From the NCBI GenBank assembly GCA_030549495.1, contig JAUIRK010000953.1, forward strand, positions 710,001 through 774,000: a DNA stretch of 64,000 nt. Reading direction: 5' to 3'. Under the pieces are notes generated by a model. That model was not told the DNA's origin. It saw only the letters and a program-made list of their open reading frames with translations, and searched no databases. This DNA is from Nectonema munidae. Its lineage: Eukaryota > Nematomorpha > Nectonematoida > Nectonematidae. Positions within the stretch are counted from its first letter, which is position 1. Each line of letters begins with the position of its first letter. Of this stretch, positions 60,040 to 64,000 are shown piece by piece. The position numbers were made by a program, and so were the translations under genes.

Positions 60040-60935
60040 ATCGAATATACACTAGTTTAAAAAAATCCAAAATTGTTAGGGGGTGGAATAGGCTTTTCAT
60101 TTGAAAAATGAAGTAGTCTACCAGGCACATTACAGGAATTGATGAAAGAATATTTGATTCATAGAGAAAACAAATAACTGAAGGTTGGATAGTTTTATAT
60201 GAGTGAATGTAGTCTAAAGGCAAGGAGTCTACTAGACAGTAGACACCCTGCGATGTTTATATGAAAAAATGTGATTGATTCAGGGGCAAGGGTATAAAAT
60301 GAAGTTTTAATTGTGCAAACAAAAAATTAAGATCGAATTATTTCATTTTACTCAGCATCATTCAAAAATAGTTTAAAAGCTAAATTGATACAAGCTACAA
60401 AAAGTAAAATAACTGTTAACATTTTGCAATGATTTGCCTTTTATAATAACTTTTAAGGAAAAAAAGTCTATCAGAAAAAGTTATAGAGCTTCAACAAAAA
60501 CAAACAATTTTAGAGCATAACTTAAGTTTTTTGAAAACGAATTTGACGTTACCTCTACAGCATACTTTATGGGTGGCATGGCAGGTTGGTTGAGATGATG
60601 GACATAGCACGGAAGCCTCTAGATTTGATTCCTCATCGATTCGAATTTGTTCATAGTTTGACATAAGCGGTACATCAGTGCCTTGTCAATGAAAATACAC
60701 CCGCTGCACCTTACCTTTTACTCAAAATTGAAAAATTTGCTACATAATTAACTTAAGAGAGAAAGGAAACAAAATAAACTAATAAAGTAATTTTCACTAT
60801 TTTAAAATGGAACCGTCTGTTCTCAGAATAATTTCAAAATAATAGGAGGCATAAAGAATTAGTTTATTTGATATTTTTAAGTTTTTATAAGCAGCAAAAG
60901 CCAACCCTTATAATTAAAAAATTATTTAAACTAAC

Positions 60936-61279
60936 GGTCGACAGAAATTTCGCCCCCTGACAAATTGTCTCATAGGCTATTTGTTTCATCCATCTTTGCT
61001 ATATATGTGTAAAATTATTAAAAAATTTTATATTCTTGTTTATTTTATCTCTATTAAATTATTTGAAATTATTCATTTTATCTCTTAATTTTTTAGAATT
61101 GTCCATGAGACAAAATGTCTTATGAAAATAACGGGGCGAATTGTCCATGAAACAAAATGTCTTATGAAAATAATGAGGCGAATTGTCCATGGAACGAACT
61201 GTCTTATGAAAATAATGGGGTCAATTGTCCATGGGACGAACTGTCTTATGAAAATAATGGGGTGAAATGTCCGAAGACC
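60936..61279. mobile_element. Foldback MITE with 42-bp tandem repeats, GGT...ACC ends
   Basis: Left GGTCGACAGAAATTTCGCCCC-type end; right, reverse-complemented, GGTCTTCGGACATTTCACCCC-type. AAACTAAC on both sides (60928-60935, 61280-61287). The right arm is a 42-bp unit (GAATTGTCCATGAGAC, then AAAATGTCTTATGAAAATAA) at 61096, 61138, 61180 and 61222 plus a part unit at 61264. The empty site is visible in the sister fragment near 56688 (AAAACTAACATAAATC). Confidence 0.85.
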
Positions 61280-62279
61280 AAACTAACATAAATCAAAGTA
61301 TACGAGAAATCATTGCGTTTTTTTGAATATTTTTTCAAATGTTACAAAATGTAGCAAACGTATTGATAAAGATTGAGACTTTTGTTGAAAAAAATTCTTA
61401 GCGCGAGTCCAACAATATTCATTGATATAAAATCGTAACGATTGAAAACTATTTTAATTTAACTCTAAATACAAATTAGACAGAAGCAGTGGTGTACCCA
61501 AAAAAAAGTTGATAGAAGGGGCACAATTTAAAAACGAAAAACTTGCGCAACATTATTTTTACTTTCTTGTTCCTTTTTGGAGAAAATTTTAAAAAAAAAT
61601 ATCCCAAAAAAAGGAAGGGGGGGCCCAGCGGGCAGAAAAAAGGGGGGGGGGCCCCCCCCCCCCCCCCCCCCCCAACCCCCCCGCGGAGGAGAGAGGGGGA
61701 AAAGAAGAGAGAGAAATTAAAAAAAAAAGGGGGGCAGAAAAAAAGAAGAGAGTGAATGAATGATTGAGTTTTAGCAGAGAAAGCGGAGGAGAAAAACAGA
61801 GGAGACAGAAAGAGAAATAGATTCACTGTGACAGAAGATGAGAAAATCTAGTGGATCATCAACATGTGTTTGCTCAAAAATACTATAAAGAGGGACACTT
61901 GATAAACATTGCTTACTTATTGTGTGCAATCATATTGAAGCAATGGATTATTATTATATAGCTCTCACGCATCGTCTGTAAAATATGTTCGATAGGAATT
62001 TCAGAGCAGCTTGGCATGATGTTTGATTGATTCGAAAGTCTGCATACATGTTTTATAAACAAGCAGCAACTCTTACTTATAGAAAATTATTGAAACCTTA
62101 AACCGCTCCGGATGGTGCGCCCCTGGTATAAATACAAAGATAAAGTTATGTTTTATTATGACAAGTTACACGTATAAACATTAGCACTGAATATAAAGCT
62201 AAAACATTAAAGGCAAGTATGCAAGCACTATGTTTTCAGTCTATAAAATGCTTAACACGGTCTTAACACGGTCTGCACA

Positions 62280-63207
62280 GTGTATCACTTCATCACTAAC
62301 ACGATATTACACATTGCGGTCACTTTCACAGTCACCGAAAAAAGTGGTGATGCAGCTTTGTCGCAGCATGGATGCACGCACTTCCATCGATACTACTCGC
62401 CGCAGGATCTTCCGGTGGCTTGGTATGATATCTTCCGTATTCTCTGACATTTCAATCCAGTTTTGAATAATTTCCGTGGCATGGGTAATCTTTGATAGTG
62501 TAGGCTTTTTCTTTGGTGGTTCTTTATTTTCTTTCTCGTTTTCTTCTTCATTTTCTTCCATCTCTTGATTTCTTGCTGCGATGATATTCTCTATGATGTC
62601 TCTGCCTGTAGTCGATTCTTCTGTCACCAGGGTCTCGTCAATTAGGGTGTAATCTTCGAACAGCACCAAGGAGAAGGGCAGCGAAGAGGATGCCATCTTC
62701 TTGGACTTCTCCATCACCGCTAGGGGAACCTTGATCCTTGGAGCAGCTTTGAAGAAGTTTACATGTGAGAAACAATTCTGGATGGTTTTCTCTATGACTT
62801 TGTCCCAGGAAGGTAATCTTCATGTCTGTTTTTTCTCGATGGATTTTAGCTTCTTCACGATGGCAAGTTTCCGATAATTGACTATTAGGTTTTGTATAAT
62901 ACCCTGATCCAAAGGCAAGAAAAACAAAGGTCACAGTTAGACGCTCTTTACAGTTCCTCCGCCATGACAATCTACTCCTTTAAACTTGAGACTTTTGTCA
63001 GATAGTAAGCGAAAAAACAGCCTAGTTTCATCTGCATTGAAGATGTCACTTGCACTATATTCACACAAGATTTTGTGCAGAGTAGAAGACCAGGCTTTCA
63101 TTGAATCTGTACTTTCATTTACGCTTTTCAATTCGCCACACACTTTTAAATCTGATGTTATGACACTCCTTGAAGAATTTTACACATTGAACTTTTTTAT
63201 TTCTTAA
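62280..63207 (-). pseudogene. Second pogo/Tigger transposase, internally deleted
   Basis: Minus strand: HKILCEYSASDIFNADETRL and FFRLLSDKSLKFKGVDCHGG (63110-62960, first catalytic Asp in NADE); then KERLTV; then in another frame PLDQGIIQNL and VNYRKLAIVKKLKSIEKK (third Asp); then IQNCFSHVNF; then the C-terminal tail 62717-62307 (YTLIDETLVTEESTT, MRQSCITTFF). The segment with the second Asp is missing and frames shift, so it is dead. The family differs from the pogo copy at 10.5 kb. The TIR-like AAGCAGGTTAGAGTG near 63644 may be its end. Confidence 0.7.
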
Positions 63208-63489
63208 TAAATGTTATGATTTAATAAAGAATTTATTCTGATTCTTTAAATCTATTAATAAAAACTAATTTAAAATGCTTTTCTTAGTATCGGATCGGTA
63301 TCTGTATTGGAATTTTAAAAGGTTATTGGAATCTGCATCTGTGGAAACATTGAGATCGCTTCATCACTAGTTTCCACCCTTATTCTAAATTTTGTCTAGC
63401 GTTATATAATTAAAAAACTACAAAATTTTTGATTAAAATGTTTGAATACATTAAAGTTGTCACATTGCATTCAAGCCTGTATCAAGAGA

Positions 63490-63656
63490 CCACACAAGGA
63501 AGCCAGCAAAAGTGGCATTTGTGGTCAGGTGGTTCGTTGCTCAATCAACCTCAAATAAACTCAATCACGATTGATTGGTAGAATTGAAAGTGGCTGTTAC
63601 AGACAGTCTGGCGTTTAATAGAGGTAGTCCTTAAAGCAGGTTAGAGTGTAATTGAA
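63490..63656. repeat. Probable Tigger-type subterminal/terminal sequence
   Basis: GTGGCTGTTACAGACAG, GGCGTTTAATAGAGGTAG and TCCTTAAAGCAGGTTAGAGT resemble Tigger ends (GTGGCCGTTATAGAGAGG-like words). Probably belongs to the transposase remnant just upstream. No partner end was found. Confidence 0.35.
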
Positions 63657-64000
63657 AAAATTTAGTGCTGTCTAAGCATCTATAAAAATAACGCATTGAC
63701 TCTATGTAACTCTAAAAACGATACGGAGGATACTTAATCGGCCTGTTGTATCATACTTGACTAGCATTGAGTTATTCAATACTAAGAAGCATAGCTTTGT
63801 TCCTTCCAAAAGGAGTCTTTAATTAGTCTCTCGAATACATTGTATTGATTTCAATTTGATAAATGATTTAAACGCAATTAATCTTTGTTTGCTAGATAGA
63901 TTGCCTGCCTTCCATTGTTTGATAGGCGAAGCTTTGTCAAATTAATTATATTATTATTATTATCATCCAAGATTCACCTTCAAAATGTCATTTCAATGCT

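Larger units (their letters stand above)
59254..62125. mobile_element. hAT transposon, non-autonomous, complete, with two nested foldback MITEs
   Basis: Left CAGGGGCGCATATCC; right end GGATGGTGCGCCCCTG; flanked by a perfect GTATAAAT duplication (59246-59253, 62126-62133). 2872 bp. The left 1.2 kb matches the hAT remnant at 5081-6160, but where that copy carries transposase this one has none. GGT...ACC foldbacks sit at 59498-60039 and 60936-61279. Near the right end is a G10-C22 tract (61642-61673) in a purine-rich stretch. It cannot move without a transposase supplied elsewhere. Confidence 0.85.

Noticed and set aside
61543-61826. Pro/Lys-rich open frames on both strands around the G/C homopolymers
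   Set aside because: Created by homopolymer runs inside the hAT element, not genes.

Overview
This is a eukaryotic, very AT-rich, intron- and transposon-laden stretch, most likely from an invertebrate and probably an arthropod. A copepod-like genome would fit, but that is inference only. Two multi-exon host genes lie on the + strand with GT-AG introns whose phases agree at every junction I could check. The first is the 3' part of mitochondrial ribosomal protein mL37 (MRPL37; exons from 44 to 10247, first exon(s) outside the window). The second is a calcium-type transglutaminase (exons from about 19058 to about 40341) with the Cys-His-Asp triad in place. Its first exon and its last beta-barrel exon(s) were not found with certainty.

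Almost everything else is mobile DNA. 1-10.5 kb: mL37, with introns holding a TTAA-flanked MITE, two kinds of tRNA-derived SINE, RTE-like LINE scraps, a hAT transposase remnant and a hAT MITE. 10.5-12.8 kb: a complete-looking pogo/Tigger DNA transposon with TA target duplication, DD29D transposase and a 61-bp internal intron. 13-19 kb: foldback repeats, a hAT (ZMYM1-like) transposase remnant, LINE 3' scraps and a 38-G homopolymer inside a palindromic element. 19-40 kb: the transglutaminase, whose introns carry a piggyBac remnant, several MITEs and SINEs. 41-56 kb: a LINE graveyard of CR1/L2/Jockey-like fragments on both strands, with one LINE inserted into another, plus a cluster of TTAA MITEs. 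56-64 kb: hAT family copies with MITEs nested inside them, a pogo/Tigger MITE, and a second decayed pogo transposase.

The most interesting structural pattern is a set of foldback elements that begin GGT and end ACC. They create 8-9 bp target duplications and carry arms made of short repeated words (CGTCCGAAAA, GAATTGTCCATG, AATGCCCC). Three have exact boundaries proven by target duplications, two of these also by the restored sequence of the host element they interrupted (45985-46695, 59498-60039, 60936-61279). Others (31.2 kb, 33.6-33.9 kb, perhaps 13 kb and 15.8-16.5 kb) look related. No transposase for them is visible here. No CRISPR, operon or LTR element that I would stand behind is present.
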